Assembly: GCA_009193035.1 (NCBI GenBank)
Contig: SWDT01000330.1
Location: forward strand, 1-57,592
Reading direction: 5' to 3'
DNA: 57,592 nucleotides
Source: Halicephalobus mephisto
Lineage: Eukaryota > Nematoda > Chromadorea > Rhabditida > Panagrolaimidae
The notes below the pieces were generated by a model. That model was not told the origin of the DNA. It saw nothing but the letters and a program-made list of their open reading frames with translations, and did not search any database. Below are positions 1 through 12,147 of the stretch, piece by piece. The translations under genes and the position numbers were made by a program. Position 1 is the first letter of the stretch. The number at the start of each line of letters is the position of its first letter.

Positions 1-167
1 CTAGACAGGAATTTTCAATAAACATCCATATAAAAATAATAGGAAATCAGTGTAAAAATGAATTTCACCAAGTTTTTGGAAACAAACTTCGAATTTCGTA
101 TATAAAAAACCAGTCAGAAACAATGGAGAAGTAATTTTTTACTTATTATTTAAAAAGTAGTTCTAGA

Positions 168-770
168 TAAAGTTCATATATGGAAACTTACCTAAAATAA
201 TTCTTAGTACCTAAAATTAATTTTAAATAAAGTTCATATATAAAAACTTACCTAAAATAATTCTTTACTTATTACCTAAAATTAATTTCAATTAAAGTTC
301 ATATATAAAAACTTATCTAAAATAATTTTTCTACTTATTACCTAAAATTAATTTCAATTAAAGTTCATATATAAAAACTTACCTAAAATAATTCTTTACT
401 TATTACCTGAAATTAATTTCAATTAAAGTTCATATATAAAAACTTATCTAAAATAATTCTTTACTTATTACCTAAAATTAATTTCAATTAAAGTTCATAT
501 ATAAAAACTTATCTAAAATAATTTTTCTACTTATTACCTAAAATTAATTTCAATTAAAGTTCATATATAAAAACTTACCTAAAATAATTCTTTACTTAGT
601 ACCTAAAATTAATTTTAATTAAAGTTCATATATGGAAACTTACCTAAAATAATTCTTTACTTATTACCTAAAATTAATTTTAAATAAAGTTCATATATGA
701 AAACTTACCTAAAACAGTGATAAAATAATTTTTTTACTTATTACCTGAAATTAATTTTAAATAACATTTG
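168..770. repeat. Tandem array, about 60-66 bp unit, nine copies
   Basis: Units begin near 168, 229, 293, 359, 424, 489, 555, 620 and 685, each starting with AAAGTTCATATATAAAAACT and continuing through an ACTTATTACCTAAAATTAAT-type segment. Neighbouring copies differ at only a few positions, which indicates local amplification. Confidence 0.9.
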
Positions 771-774
771 TATA

Positions 775-1255
775 TAAAATATTATAATGACAAGAGTGAA
801 TTTTCTACTTGATTCCTAGAAATTAATCCTAGATAAGTTTCATATATAAAACCACTTACTGATAAGAAACCAAACTAAATTCTTCCCTTAGTGTCTAAAA
901 AGAAATTTTTTAAAAAATTCATATATAAAAATATTTACTGATGAGAAACCAAAGTAATTTTTTTCACTTAGTACCTAAAAATATACTTTAAATAAAATTC
1001 ATATATAAAAATATTTACTGATAAGAAACCAAAGTAATTTTCTTCCCTTAGTGTCTAAAAAGAAATTTTAAAAAAAATTCATATATAAAACCACTTACTG
1101 ATAAGAAACCAAAGTAATTTTTTTCACTTAGTACCTAAAAATATACTTTAAATAAATTTCATATATAAAAATATTTACTGATAAGAAACCAAAGTAATTT
1201 TCTTCCCTTAGTGTCTAAAAAGAAATTTTAAAAAAAATTCATATATAAAAATGTT
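775..1255. repeat. Tandem array, about 80 bp unit, six copies
   Basis: The string TTCATATATAAAA recurs near 838, 917, 998, 1078, 1158 and 1238, separated by TTTACTGATAAGAAACCAAA and CTTAGTACCTAAAAA-type segments. Copies alternate between a 'CTTCCCTTAGTGTC' and a 'TTCACTTAGTACC' version, so the array has a two-unit higher-order pattern. It shares its core with the adjacent 60-66 bp array. Confidence 0.85.
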
Positions 1256-1960
1256 CAACCTGATAAGATGTCAAGAAAAAATAATTTTTTCATTCAATGA
1301 AAAAAAACAAATTTAAAATTTACATAAAGCTATTCTGATCACGAATTCTGTTTTTTATTTTTTTAATTAATTTTAAATAAAATTCACGTATTAAAAAAAT
1401 TAATATTAATCATGAACGAAAAAAATTGGATTTTCGCTAAATTTCTAAAAATAAATTCGAAAAAATTCATATATAAAAAAAACGAAAAAGGACAAAGGTC
1501 ATTTTTCATTTTTTTTAAAATTATTTTAAATTTTTTGAATTAAATTTATTTTTATTTTTTAATTTTTTAAAATAATAAAAAAAAATTTTGAATTTCGAAA
1601 TTTCTTAGTTTATATCGTTTCAGAAAATCGTTGAAAAAAATAAAATGCAGATTCTGAATCAGGATTTTTAAATTTTTAAAATAATTTTTTGTAAATTTCA
1701 ATAATGACCCAGAAATGCAAAAATAAAACATATTTTTTTACTTTTTTAACACATTGTGAACAATGTAGGCCACATGTGGTACATGATATTTCGTAACAGA
1801 TTTATTTTTGAAATTTCGGATTTTCTTTGTTTTTGTAACTAACAAATGCCTCTAGATTGAACGAAACATTGACGGATTTGGGCCACAGAAAAAAGAAAAA
1901 AATTTCATTTTAGATCCATGGCACAAAATCCAAAAACATGAATTGTCCGTGATGCGTTAA

Positions 1961-2172
1961 CTGTGCAGGGGCGCGTGTGTTAGTTGCCAGACTGTCTTCC
2001 AACAAGCAACCTTGGTCCCGACACGAGTGATTGTGCAGGGGCGCGTGCGTTAACTACCAGACTGCCTTCCAACAAGCAACCTTGGTCCTGACACGAGTGA
2101 TTGTGCAGGGACGCGTCTGTTAGCTGCCAGACTGCCTTCCAACAAGCAACCTTGGTCCTGACACGAGTGATT
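1961..2172. repeat. Three tandem copies of a 70-bp unit, GC-rich for this region
   Basis: Units start at 1961, 2031 and 2101 with TGTGCAGGG(G/A)CGCGT and end with CAACCTTGGTCC(C/T)GACACGAGTGA. They are nearly identical, contain GCGCG, and stand out from the AT-rich surroundings. No reading frame is kept because 70 is not divisible by three. Confidence 0.9.
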
Positions 2173-2489
2173 GTGGTAGCTGTCTTTCATATGGAGTTGA
2201 ATCCTAGTTTTTTTCTTTCTGTTTTGTATCCTGTTTATTTCTAATATTCTCATTAAAAATAAAGGTTCTCGTCGAAGGATCAGCATTAATCATAATAAAA
2301 TCCAAAAATTTATTGATAAAGAAACTCACATGAGGTTGATTTTCCAGTCAACAGTGATCTTCCAAAAAAAGTGAAATTTCATCACATGGTTGTTTTCGAT
2401 CAGTTGAGAAATCAAATAAGATTTATTTTTTTAGTTTTTATTTTTGGAAAATTAAAATTAGAAAAATTTTAAATGTTTTTACATTTGAG

Positions 2490-2965
2490 AAAGAACGGGT
2501 GACGAACTCCCGCCACGAAAGTTCCTGCTGGAACCCGACAGAGCTGTGCGGCATTTGTTCCCTCTCATTTCGCAAGATTTATTTCATTTTTATATTATTT
2601 TTTGTGATTGGGTTAATTTGACATACCAGTTAAGTAAGAAAAAGATAATTTAAGAAATTCCGAAACCAGCGCGAGTGGAGGGGAGGGAACATTGTACGGC
2701 CTAAAAAATCACTTATTTGTCGACAGAAATTTACTGATTAGTCAGATTTGTCGTTTTCAATCATGGAATTTCCGGCAAATGACAGTGCGAGTCTCCTCCC
2801 CAGCGACAGGTGCTCCCTTATTTTGTAAAATTTATATAATTTATAATTTTTCTATTTTTATATTAATTTTTGTGATTGAATTAACTTGACATATCACTTA
2901 AGTGAAAAAATTAATTTAAAAAGAAAATATTTCGAAACTAGTGTGAATTAAAGGAGGTAATATCC
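2490..2965. repeat. Degenerate direct repeat, about 230-260 bp, two copies
   Basis: The segment around 2500-2690 (CTCCCG/CGACAG core, then TTTTTATATTATTTTTTGTGATTGGGTTAATTTGACATA) resembles the one around 2750-2960 (CTCCCCAGCGACAG, then TTTTTGTGATTGAATTAACTTGACATA). Both end near a GAAAC(C/T)AG segment followed by purine-rich sequence. Similarity is partial. Confidence 0.6.
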
Positions 2966-3327
2966 TAAAGAAGCGACTCGTACGGCTCTCAGTAACTATC
3001 CGTGCTGAAGTTTTCGAGCACATGCACTGTTCTGTTTTGTGTATTTTTATATAATCGTTTTGTTCATTGTTTTGTTGATGCAAACTCGAGTTTATCTGAA
3101 CGTCTTCGAGGAGCAGGTGGTATCGCATTAATATCAAAACAAAAAACATTTTGATTTCTCAAGGACAGATCGAAAAATAAAATCACAAATAATAATTTCA
3201 GTAATTTGTTTACAGAATCAGGATCAGAATGAAGTTGTTTTGTAATTGTTGTGTCACAAAGTCTGCTGATTCACGTGTAAGATGAGAAAAAATTGGAATA
3301 AATTTCATATATAAAAAGTTCCAATGT

Positions 3328-3950
3328 ACACTCATCTTCCACTTTGGTCCCGGAACGAAAAACCCTGAAGATCAATAACTTACGGTACTGTAGTTGAAAA
3401 ATCGTTAATTTCTGTTCTTTGTTATTTTTTTGTTGATATGTTAAAAATTTCAAATTTCTTCATCTTCCACTTTGGTCCCGGAACGAAGAATCCTGAAGAT
3501 CAATAACTTACGGTACTGTAGTTAAAAATTACTTATGTTATCCTGATTTCTATTTTTTCGTTGATTTTTTTTCACAAATCGTTGATATCTCGAAAATTTC
3601 AAATTTCTTCATCTTCCACTTTGGTCCCGGAACGAAAAACCCTGAAGATCAATAACTTATGGTACTGTAGTTGAAAAATCGTTAATTTCTGTTCTTTGTT
3701 ATTTTTTTGTTGATATGTTAAAAATTTCAAATTTCTTCATCTTCCACTTTGGTCCCGGAACGAAGAACCCTGAAGATCAAGAATTTATGGTACTGTAGTT
3801 AAAAATTACTTATGTTATCCTGATTTCTATTTTTTGTTGATTTTTTCACAAATCGTTGATATCTCAAAAATTTCAAATTTCTTCATCTTCCACTTTGGTC
3901 CCGGAACGATGAAACCCTGAAGATCAATTAATTTCTTACTGTAGCCAAAA
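3328..3950. repeat. Dimeric higher-order minisatellite (A-B-A-B-A')
   Basis: The core CTTCCACTTTGGTCCCGGAA occurs at about 3334, 3464, 3612, 3743 and 3889, each followed by GAAGATCAA and a TACTGTAG octamer. The spacers alternate: A units (about 130 bp) contain GTTAATTTCTGTTCTTTG, B units (about 146 bp) contain TTATGTTATCCTGATTTC. The last copy is a truncated A-type unit. Confidence 0.9.
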
Positions 3951-4139
3951 AACAACTACTTTTAAAAAATAAAACATTATTTTTATTTTAAAAAATTAAA
4001 TTATTTCTGTCGTCTGCACGTAGCGTCGTTAAACGTCTAAAAATCAAAAAAGATTAACCTACATTAAAATTTTCCGCGAATAAAAACACGTTTATGAATT
4101 TTTTCAATTTTCGGAAAAGTACAAAACATTCATAAAACA

Positions 4140-6037
4140 CTAATCCCCCAATAACACATCCATAGCGTCGTTTTCATCCAAAATTCCGGTTACTGTCGTT
4201 CTGGGGGACTTCGGAGGGGGATAGTCGTCTTCATCGTCGGATTCAATGACGAGTCGTCTTCGTCGCTTGACACCAGTCGGAGAACTAGGTTCAACAGCCG
4301 CATCTGGGGATTTAACGGATGTATTTTCTTTGTCTTCGTCCTCATCGTCGTCAGAAATCACTACACGTCTTCTTTTGATTGGATTCTGAGTCGGAAACTT
4401 GGAAATTTCTCGATTAAGACCTTCGTCGTCGGACGATTCTGAATCCGAAACCTTGCTTAGGATCTTCTGGGTCGGGATTTCGTCTTCCAAATCCGATTCC
4501 AGATCGACGTTCAATTTCGGCGTTTCTTCGTCTGACAACTCCGCCAAAGTCCTGTTTGAATTTCCCGCAGAAAACACACCCAAGCCCTCAGGCACTGGAC
4601 TGTCTGCTTCATTTTGGGGTTTTTCAACGTCGTTCTTTCCTTCTTGTGCATCTCCAGATCCCATTGCTTCTTGCCAAGCAGATTCGAAATCATATTCATC
4701 TTCAGGACCTCCGAATGCAGAATCATCGACGTCATCATCGAAGTCGTCAGAAATTTTTTTCGATAAAATCTTACTTCCAGTTTCTTCTTCGATATCGTAT
4801 TCTTCAGGCGATGGAGATTTTTCCTTTTTGTCCTCTTCGAACAACGGCAATCCAGCTCTGAGTTTGGTCATGTAGGTCTTGACTGGCCGGGACTTGCTGA
4901 GTTTCATCGCCCTCTCCACGAAGTCATGAAAGTTCATATGGGGCGCCAGATTGTGACCCCAATACTCGAATTTCCTCATCATGGATTCCACGTTATCCAA
5001 CTAAAAAAAGTTCATTATTTTGGACAACTGCGAAAAATCAAAGTTACGTAAGAGGATTTTCAGCAAAAATCCTAATTTCCGCAGAAATTAAACAATGAGA
5101 AAAATTAATAAAAAAAACAGATTTACAAGGATATTTAGAGATTCATCGACAAAAGTTTTGAGGTATGTTCACAAGGTTCAGAAATTCATTGAAAATTTAG
5201 GATTTTTTGCGGGAAATTTATCTATAAAAAAGTCGGAAATTTATTAATAAGTAATTTAGGAATTCAGAGGTTCATTTTCAAAAGATTTAGAAACTGTTTT
5301 TGCGAGAAATTCATCCATAAAAAGTTGGAAATTTATTAATAAGTAATTTAGGAATTCAGAGATTCATTTTCAAAAGGTTTAGAAACTGTTTTTGCGAGAA
5401 ATTCATCCATAAAAAAGTCGGAAAATTATTAATAAGTAATTTAGGAATTCAGAAATTCCTTTATAGGAAATTTAGAAGCTGTTTTTGTGAAGATTTTATC
5501 CGTAAAAAGTTGGAAAGTCCATCCGTAGAGAATTTAAAAGTTTATTCGAAGGAGATTTAAGGATTCGCTTAGTGCACTGGATGACTTTATTCTCTGCAAC
5601 CAAGAAATTCTCAAAGATATAAAAACCCAAAAATATATCTTACATAATGATAATGTAAAATTTACGGAAATTCTTATAAAATACCTTAAGGAAAAGTTCG
5701 ACGAAAATAAAGTCAGAAATTCCGGAAAATCGGTCATATATGAAATTTTAAAACTTACGGGACTTTTCTGTTTCGGTTTCCAGTTTTCGAACATTGTCCT
5801 CAAACTACAGTATCCCTTCGGACCTATCAAATCCCGTTCAGTAAGCTTCGGCCGCGGCTTGATCGTTCTTTTTTTCGTTTGGGTTTTGTTTTGTTCGATC
5901 AGCTTATCCAAAGCCGCTTCCTCTTCGTCTGCAAAAAATCCATTTTAAAAATTCAAAAATTCAAACAAACCATTGTTAAATTTATCAATATTCTCGTCAC
6001 CAAGGATGTCTTCATCATAATCTCCGAAATCTTCCAT
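4140..6037 (-). CDS. tipn-1: TIPIN/Swi3-family replication fork protection protein
   Basis: Predicted three-exon gene: 5971-6037, 5759-5928 and 4140-5000, 365 residues. It encodes the partner of Timeless, which holds the replisome together during fork stalling and supports checkpoint signalling and sister cohesion in the nucleus. The Swi3 core is at about residues 48-132: LTERDLIGPKGYCSLRTMF at the end of exon 2 continues in exon 3 with RKFEYWGHNLAPHMNFHDF and a Lys/Arg-rich segment ending RAGLP, which is the family's pattern. The rest is acidic and probably disordered, with two related basic-acidic motifs, KRRRVVISDDDEDE (about 288) and KRRRRLVIESDDED (about 324), likely nuclear localisation and phosphorylation sites. 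Splice phases agree (67+170 nt is divisible by three). The start is the only ATG that opens a frame into exon 2. It is divergent with the NOM1-like gene; the starts are 155 bp apart. Confidence 0.88.
5210..5500. repeat. Intronic tandem repeat, about 92 bp unit, three copies
   Basis: Located in intron 2 of tipn-1. Each unit contains TCGGAAATTTATTAATAAGT or a close variant, then TTAGGAATTCAGA and GAAACTGTTTTTG(C/T)GA. Nothing suggests coding. Confidence 0.8.
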
Positions 6038-6192
6038 GTCGAAGCGAGAACGGACGTGAATTCGAAAATCAGAAAAAAAATAAAAATAAATTTTCCCGCA
6101 TTTTTCGTTCTTTTGGTCCTGAAGCGAAAAATCGACATTCGTATTCGATTAAGATTTGCGAAATATTCAACTTTCCTATTTTATTTTTTATT
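6038..6192. promoter_or_regulatory. Shared intergenic promoter of tipn-1 and NOM1-like gene
   Basis: Only 155 bp separate the two start codons, so both genes must be driven from this interval or overlap their 5' ends. It holds a more GC-balanced 5' half (CGAAGCGAGAACGGACGTGA) and an AT-rich half. No specific factor site is claimed. Confidence 0.55.
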
Positions 6193-9008
6193 ATGGATAT
6201 TCAGAAATTGTTAAATCGTAAATCAGCTAGAAAAGAAGCCAGGAAAACCAAAAAGAAACTCGCGAAGATTGTCAAAGTGGCCCATACTAGAAAAATCAAC
6301 GTAAGTTTTAATTTTCGGACTTTTCATATATGAATTTTCAGCCAGATGAAGCTGTTTCTGAATTTTTGAATAAAGGAAAGAAGAAAAAGAACAATCAGAA
6401 GAAGAGGAAATCGAAGACCAAAGTCGCGAAAGCCGCCAGAATCGCCGCGAAGGTCCAGCGGGAGCTCGAAGACGGCGATTCCGAAGAGGAATCTTATTTT
6501 AAAGAGGTGATTTTTAAATCATTATTATTATCATTACTACAGTACCTTCTCCTTCTAGCTAAAGCAAACCAAAAAGGAGGCATTAAAAGAAGGAATCGAT
6601 GTTGATGATTTCGAAATCAAAAAATACGAAAAATTACTTGGATTGGACAAAAAGAAATCCAAAAACGTCCCAAAAACCATAGTTGAAGATGGTCTTTCTG
6701 GTAAGTAAATTCCTCGACATATCCGTTCAGCAGTTCTATTTTTGCATGACGGGATTTCGATCGTGCTTTTCGGACTGCTAATAGTGAAAGCTGAATTTTC
6801 ACAGGAGGACGTCGGTAACGTTCAGACTTCTCCTATTTGCGATCAGCGACATTTGTTATATCTTTGTGTGTCCTTAATCTTTATTTCCAGATCTTTGGGA
6901 GTTTTGTGATCCTACGAAACGTCAAAAGTACATAGAAGAAGATGACGAGAACGATCTAGGTACTCGACAACTAGCTGAAAACAAAGAAGACGAAGAAATG
7001 ATTGATTTGAACGAAGATGACAAGAAATCCAGGAAAAGAAAACATGTAGAAGTCAGTTCTGACGACGAAGGAGATTCAGTCGCTGAGGACTTTGACGAAG
7101 ATGAAGATTTTGATCAAGAAATGGACACCATCGATGATTTTCTCTTCAACAAAGAGGATTCTGAAATCGAAGAAGAAGTAAATGATGAAGTAGCTGAAGA
7201 TGAGGATATTGAAGGTGAAGGTGAAGATGAAGATGAAGACGATATTGAGGCTGAGGATCTAGATGAAGACGACGTTGAAGCCGAAAATGAAAACGCTGAA
7301 GAATCTCAGTTCAAAGAAGACATATATGGTCGGAAGATTGATGTAAAAACTGGAAAAGTTGTTGAAGAAGGCAGTACAACTAGGGCGCTGCAGAAGTTGG
7401 AGGAACTAAACAAGAACGATCCGGCCATAGCTGAACAACGATTCAAAATCGGGAAAACACTGAGAGGTGCTGTAAATCGACTCAACGAGAGAACCATGGT
7501 CTCCGGAATCAAAACAGTCGAAGAATTATTTAACACAAGTAGTCATAATGACGTCAAAGCCATTTTTTACGAAACATTCCTAAAGGCTACTCAGACAGTG
7601 TACGCTTTGCCTGACAGATTGCTGATAGAATACGCCATGTTCATTGCTTTGGCCCATGTCAACGTTTCTCCAGAGATTTGTAAGTAGTTTTTTAATTGTT
7701 TATGTGTACTGTAACCTTGTGATTTCAGCAAGTCATTTTGTTGAATCTCTTTCGCTTTATCTTGTTAAAGAAATGGAATCTGATAGGGATTCAGATGACA
7801 AAGCTTTGGAAAACGCCACTGCTCTTCTTTGTCATCTGTATAATTTCAAAGTTATTAAAGCTGAATTTATGATTGATTTAATGACGAAAATGAGAAATTG
7901 CCTAAGGGAGAAAACGGTTACTTTGATGATGTGTGCGATTACGTTTTCTGGAACTAATCTGAAGAAGAGAGTAGGACCCGTTTTTCAGAATTTCATCAAT
8001 GAATCTCAAAATTTTTTCATAAAACTTCCAAACGAGAAAAAAAGTTCCAGAATGAAATTTTTAATAGAAGATTTACTGACTGTTAAAAATGGAATTATTT
8101 CTAGTATAACGTCGAAATTTGACGAATCTCAATTGGATCATTACGGTAGATTATTTAAAACGTTAATTAAAGGAACAGATCACAAGGAAAGTGAACTTCC
8201 GTTTAATCTGGATGATATTTTGCATATTTTTGACAGAGGTAGATGGTGGGTTGTTGGATCTGCATGGAAACCGACAGAAGATAAATTAGAAAAAAAAGAA
8301 ATTAAAAAAAATAAATTTGATATTAATCTAATTGAATTGGCTAAAAAAGCAAAAATGAATACTGAAACAAGAAGAAATATTTTTTGTACCATTGTGGATT
8401 CAGAAGATGACATGGAAGCTTTTGAAAAATTATTAAAATTAAATTTAAAAGGAACTCAAGAAAGAGAAATTATTCATATTTGTGTCGTATGTACTATGAT
8501 GGAAGCAAATTATAATCAATATTACAGTACTTTGATTGAGAGATTTTGTCATTATCATAAACGATTTATTGTAAGTTTTTTAAATAATTTATATATTTAT
8601 GTAAAATTTTAGATGACAACTCAATTTGCTATTTGGGATAGAATTAAAGAAATTGAAAATATTAAAAAACGACAAAGGATTAATCTAGCATTTTTGACAG
8701 CTGATCTTATTCAAATGGAAGCTGTTTCTTTGGCAGTTTTGAAAATTGTGAACTTTGGCGTCATTGATGTTACGACAACTGCTTTTTTGAAACGAGTTTT
8801 TTATAGGCTTTTTTTAAAATGTACGAATTCTGCTTTGATAGAAATGTTCAAAAAAATAACGAAATCTGAAGGCTTAAAACTCCTAATTGATGGATTGAAA
8901 TTATTTTTTGAAATTTCGATGAAACCTGAATCGTTTGATGAACCTGATGCTGGAACGGTGATCAAAAGAATCAATTTAGTCAGGGAAATTTTGTCCAATG
9001 CTGATTGA
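6193..9008 (+). CDS. NOM1: Nucleolar MIF4G/MA3 domain protein (NOM1/Sgd1 family)
   Basis: Predicted six exons: 6193-6300, 6342-6506, 6559-6700, 6891-7679, 7729-8570 and 8613-9008, totalling 2442 nt and 813 residues with consistent phases. NOM1/Sgd1 proteins act in the nucleolus in 18S rRNA maturation and bind an eIF4A-like DEAD-box helicase through the MIF4G domain. The N-terminus is Lys/Arg-rich (residues 1-91), followed by an Asp/Glu-rich stretch (about 175-280). MIF4G is at about 330-545, beginning near RGAVNRLNERTMVSGI and containing ALLCHLYNFKVI. The family hallmark GRWWVVGSAW is at about 571, and MA3 at about 611-735. The human protein is about 860 residues, so this one looks complete. 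The next gene starts 279 bp downstream on the same strand and could be co-transcribed. Confidence 0.9.
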
Positions 9009-9287
9009 AGTATTTGGATTTTGTTGATTTTTTATTTTTTTATAAAAAAATAGAATTTTAATGTTTTTGGAAAAAAAAATTTGATTGATATATGTTAAAT
9101 TGACCTTTAAAAATATTTTTTTTGAGATCGATTTGGACTAGAGACGAATCATAAACAACTGCCAGACGATTGGACGATATGTCCTAGCAGTGGATTTTTT
9201 TTTTTATTGAAAAAAATTTTATAATTGTTGGATTTGGATTTTTGTGGATTGAATGCGGATTTTTGAAATATGGTATCCTGTAGAGAT
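9009..9287 (+). other. Short intergenic gap, NOM1-like gene to transporter
   Basis: 279 bp, AT-rich, with a CTGTAG acceptor-like site at 9277-9282 a few bases before the transporter ATG (9288). The spacing would suit an SL2-type intercistronic region, but the acceptor is weak, so operon membership is uncertain. Confidence 0.4.
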
Positions 9288-12147
9288 ATGTCAAATAAAT
9301 TAGGGATATTTTCCATAGATGATGTTTTGGAAGAAATAGGTGATTTTTTGTTTTGATTAACTTTGTTGATTAAAAATTTTGGAAAATATTTGGAAATTTT
9401 TCAAGGAAAATTTTAAAATTCTGAAATTTTTGGATTTTTAGAAATTAAAAAAATTTTTAAAGATTTTTGAAATAAAAAAAATTTTTAAAGATTTTTAAAT
9501 TTTTGGATTTTTGGATTTTTAGAAATTAAAAAATTTTGTGGAAGATTTTTGAAATAAAAAAAATTTTTAAAGATTTTTAAATTTTTGAAATTTTATAGAA
9601 AATTCAAAATTTAAAAAAATTTTAAAATTATTTAAATTTAGAATTTTGGAAATTTTTTAAAATTCGTTTCAGGACCATTTTTTTGAGAAAAATTATTTTT
9701 TAAATTTAAAAATTTTTAGGATGGAAGAATTTCCGGATTTTGTTGGGATTTATTTTGACGAGTTTTTGCTGGATGTTCACGGCTCTGCATGTCCTTGTGG
9801 AATCCTTCATCGATGATCCTGAATGTGATTTTGGAAGTTTTAATTTATCCGATTTTTGCGTCGAAAGGAAAAAAACGAGCATGATAAGTGAATTTGAACT
9901 TTATGGCTCCAGAAGTTACTTGAAGCACTCCATCACGACCGCGTTCATGGTGGGGAACATTGCCGGAGGGCCTTTGGTTTCTTTTTTCTCCGACAGATAC
10001 GGTAGAAAATGGATTGTTGTTTCGAATATGTTTCTCATGGGATTCTGTAGTTGTGGAATGTTGGTTACTGTAGATATTTTCAGTGTTTTATTTCTGAGAT
10101 TCCTCCAGGGGATAGCCTACATCGGGGTCGGGATCTCGGGCTGGGTCCTGGGGTACGAGTCCATCCCCCCGGTCCTCAGGCCGATCGCGACGTTGACCTT
10201 CGGGTCCACCTGGGTCCTGGGGTACTGTCTCGTGGCCCCCATGGCTTACTACATCAGAAGTTGGAGGTCGTACATGTTCGTCCCCGGAATCCCCTGTCTG
10301 GTCTTCGGAGTGGTCCTGGTCCTCTTCGTTCCGGAATCCCTCCATTTTCTGGTTCAAAAAAGAGATTTCGAAAAAGCTAAAAAATGGATTCTCAAAGTTG
10401 CTGGAAAACAATTCTTTCAAAAAATAGACTGGATGGCAATTGTGGAATCTGAAGACCAGAACAAAGACAAAACGAGCAACATCTGGCAATCGTGGGTTTT
10501 TTGGAAACCAAATTTCTGAAATTTTTGAAAATTTTTGAAAATTTTTTGAATTTTTAGAAATTAAAAAAAATTTTGTGGAAGATTTTTGAAATAAAAAAAT
10601 TTTATAAAGATTCTGAAATTTAAAAATTTTTGAGAATTTTTTAAATTTCTGATATTTTTGAAAATTAAAAAAAATAATTATCTTAATTTTTAATTTAAAA
10701 AAAGTATTTAAAATTTTTGTTTTAAAAAAATTATTTAAAATTTAAAATTTTGATAAAATTATTTGAAATTTAAAATTTTGAAAAAATTATTTAAAATTTT
10801 TAATTTTGAAAAAATTATTTTAATTTTTAATTTTGAAAAAATTATTTTAATTTTTAATTTTGAAAAAATTATTTGAAATTTTTAATTTTGAAAAAATTAT
10901 TTGAAATTTTTAATTTTGAAAAAATTATTTGAAATTTTTAATTTTGAAAAAATTATTTGAAATTTTTAGAACCAGAACTTTAATAACGAATTCGAGACTA
11001 CTTATCAGGGTCGGGATAATCTCCTTCATCTGGGCCACGGATGTATTTGTGTACTTCGGGATGTCCATGTTTACTGTAGTTTTGGCAGGAGACAGATACT
11101 TCAATTTTGTCGCTGTGGGATTCATTGAAATTTTTTCTTATTCTGTGGGGCCTTTCATGCTGGACAAAATCGGAAGACGATGGACAATTTCATCGACACA
11201 TTTCGCAACTGCAATTGCCTTCGGCATCGCCTCTTTCATCATCACCAGTAATTTTTTAATTTTTATTTAAAAATAATTTTTAAAAATAAAAACAATTTAA
11301 AAAAAAATAATTTTTTAATTTTTATTTAAAAATAATTTTTTAATTTTCAAAAATTTAAATAAAATTAAAAAAACAATTTTAAAAAATTTAATTTTAAAAA
11401 AAAGTAATTTTTTAATTTTTAAAAATTTAAATAAAATTTAAAAAAAGATTTTAAAAAATTTAATTTTTTAATTTTCAAAAATTTAAATAAATTTAGAAAA
11501 AAATATTTTAAAAAAATTTAATTTGAAAAAAGTAATTTTTTAATTTTTAAAAATTTAAATAAATTTAAAAAAATAGATCTACAAAAATTTAATTTAAAAA
11601 AAGTAATTTTTTTAATTTTTAAAAATTAAAAAAAAGATTTTAAAAATTTTAATTTAAAAAAAGTAATTTTTTTAATTTTTAAAAATTAAAAAAAAGATTT
11701 TAAAAATTTTAATTTGAAAAAAGTAATTTTTTAATCTTTAAAAATTAAAAAAAAATAATTTAAAAAATTTTAATTTGAAAAAAGTAATTTTTTAATCTTT
11801 AAAAATTAAAATAAATTTAAAAAAATAATTTTTTAGGTGATCCAGTTGCGGAATTGATTCTTTGGCTAATTGCCAAGTTTTCTATCTCGATCGCCTTCAT
11901 GGGGTTGTTCACTTTTGCCGTTGAAGTTTTCCCGACTTCTGAAAGGAATTACTGTATTGGGATTTGTGCTATGGCTTCTAAAATAGTCGGAATATTTTCA
12001 ACTGAAATTCAACATACAGTATCCTTTTGGGGTGCTTTTCCTTTGGTCGTTTTTGGATTATTTTCTGTGATGGCCGGATTTCTGACTTTGCTGCTTCAGG
12101 AAACGAGCCACACCCAACTTCCGGATTCCACGAACAACATCAGTTAA
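9288..12147 (+). CDS. SLC22-like (organic ion transporter) major facilitator protein
   Basis: Predicted exons 9288-9339, 9720-10491, 10970-11247 and 11837-12147; 470 residues with all phases consistent. The N-terminus (FSIDDVLEEIGWKNFR) matches the cytosolic lead-in typical of SLC22 carriers. Two halves of about six hydrophobic segments follow. The MFS loop 2-3 signature appears as SFFSDRYGRKW and its second-half counterpart as DKIGRRWT. PESLHFLVQKRDFEKAKKWI at the end of TM6 is also SLC22-like. The large extracellular loop after TM1 is short compared with mammalian OCTs, as in several worm members. It probably moves small organic solutes across the plasma membrane; substrate unknown. Introns 2 and 3 are low-complexity AAAATTATTTGAAATTTTTAATTTTG-like runs. 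The last codons and stop lie within the first unit of a 40-bp minisatellite. Confidence 0.83.

Larger units (their letters stand above)
1..4139. other. Gene-free, repeat-rich left flank
   Basis: I find no supportable gene in this stretch. It is AT-rich and mostly made of five tandem or dispersed repeat blocks that are listed separately. Between them (about 1260-1950 and 2180-2490) is AT-rich single-copy sequence with long A and T runs. The short open frames here (for example 2050-2286 minus and 3271-3453 minus) lie across repeat units whose period is not a multiple of three, so they are not believable genes. The last 200 bases (about 3950-4139) should include the 3' UTR of tipn-1, which reads leftwards from the stop at 4140. 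Confidence 0.7.

Noticed and set aside
2050..2286. 78-codon minus frame across the 70-bp repeats
   Set aside because: The repeated peptide arises from the tandem units in shifted frames; no start context or splice partner.
4399..4875. Open frame of 158 codons on the plus strand
   Set aside because: It is the antisense of the acidic, Ser-rich part of tipn-1; its Ser/Phe-rich product is what reverse reading of Asp/Glu codons gives.
10088..10489. 133-codon minus frame opposite the transporter
   Set aside because: Antisense shadow of a well-supported membrane protein exon.
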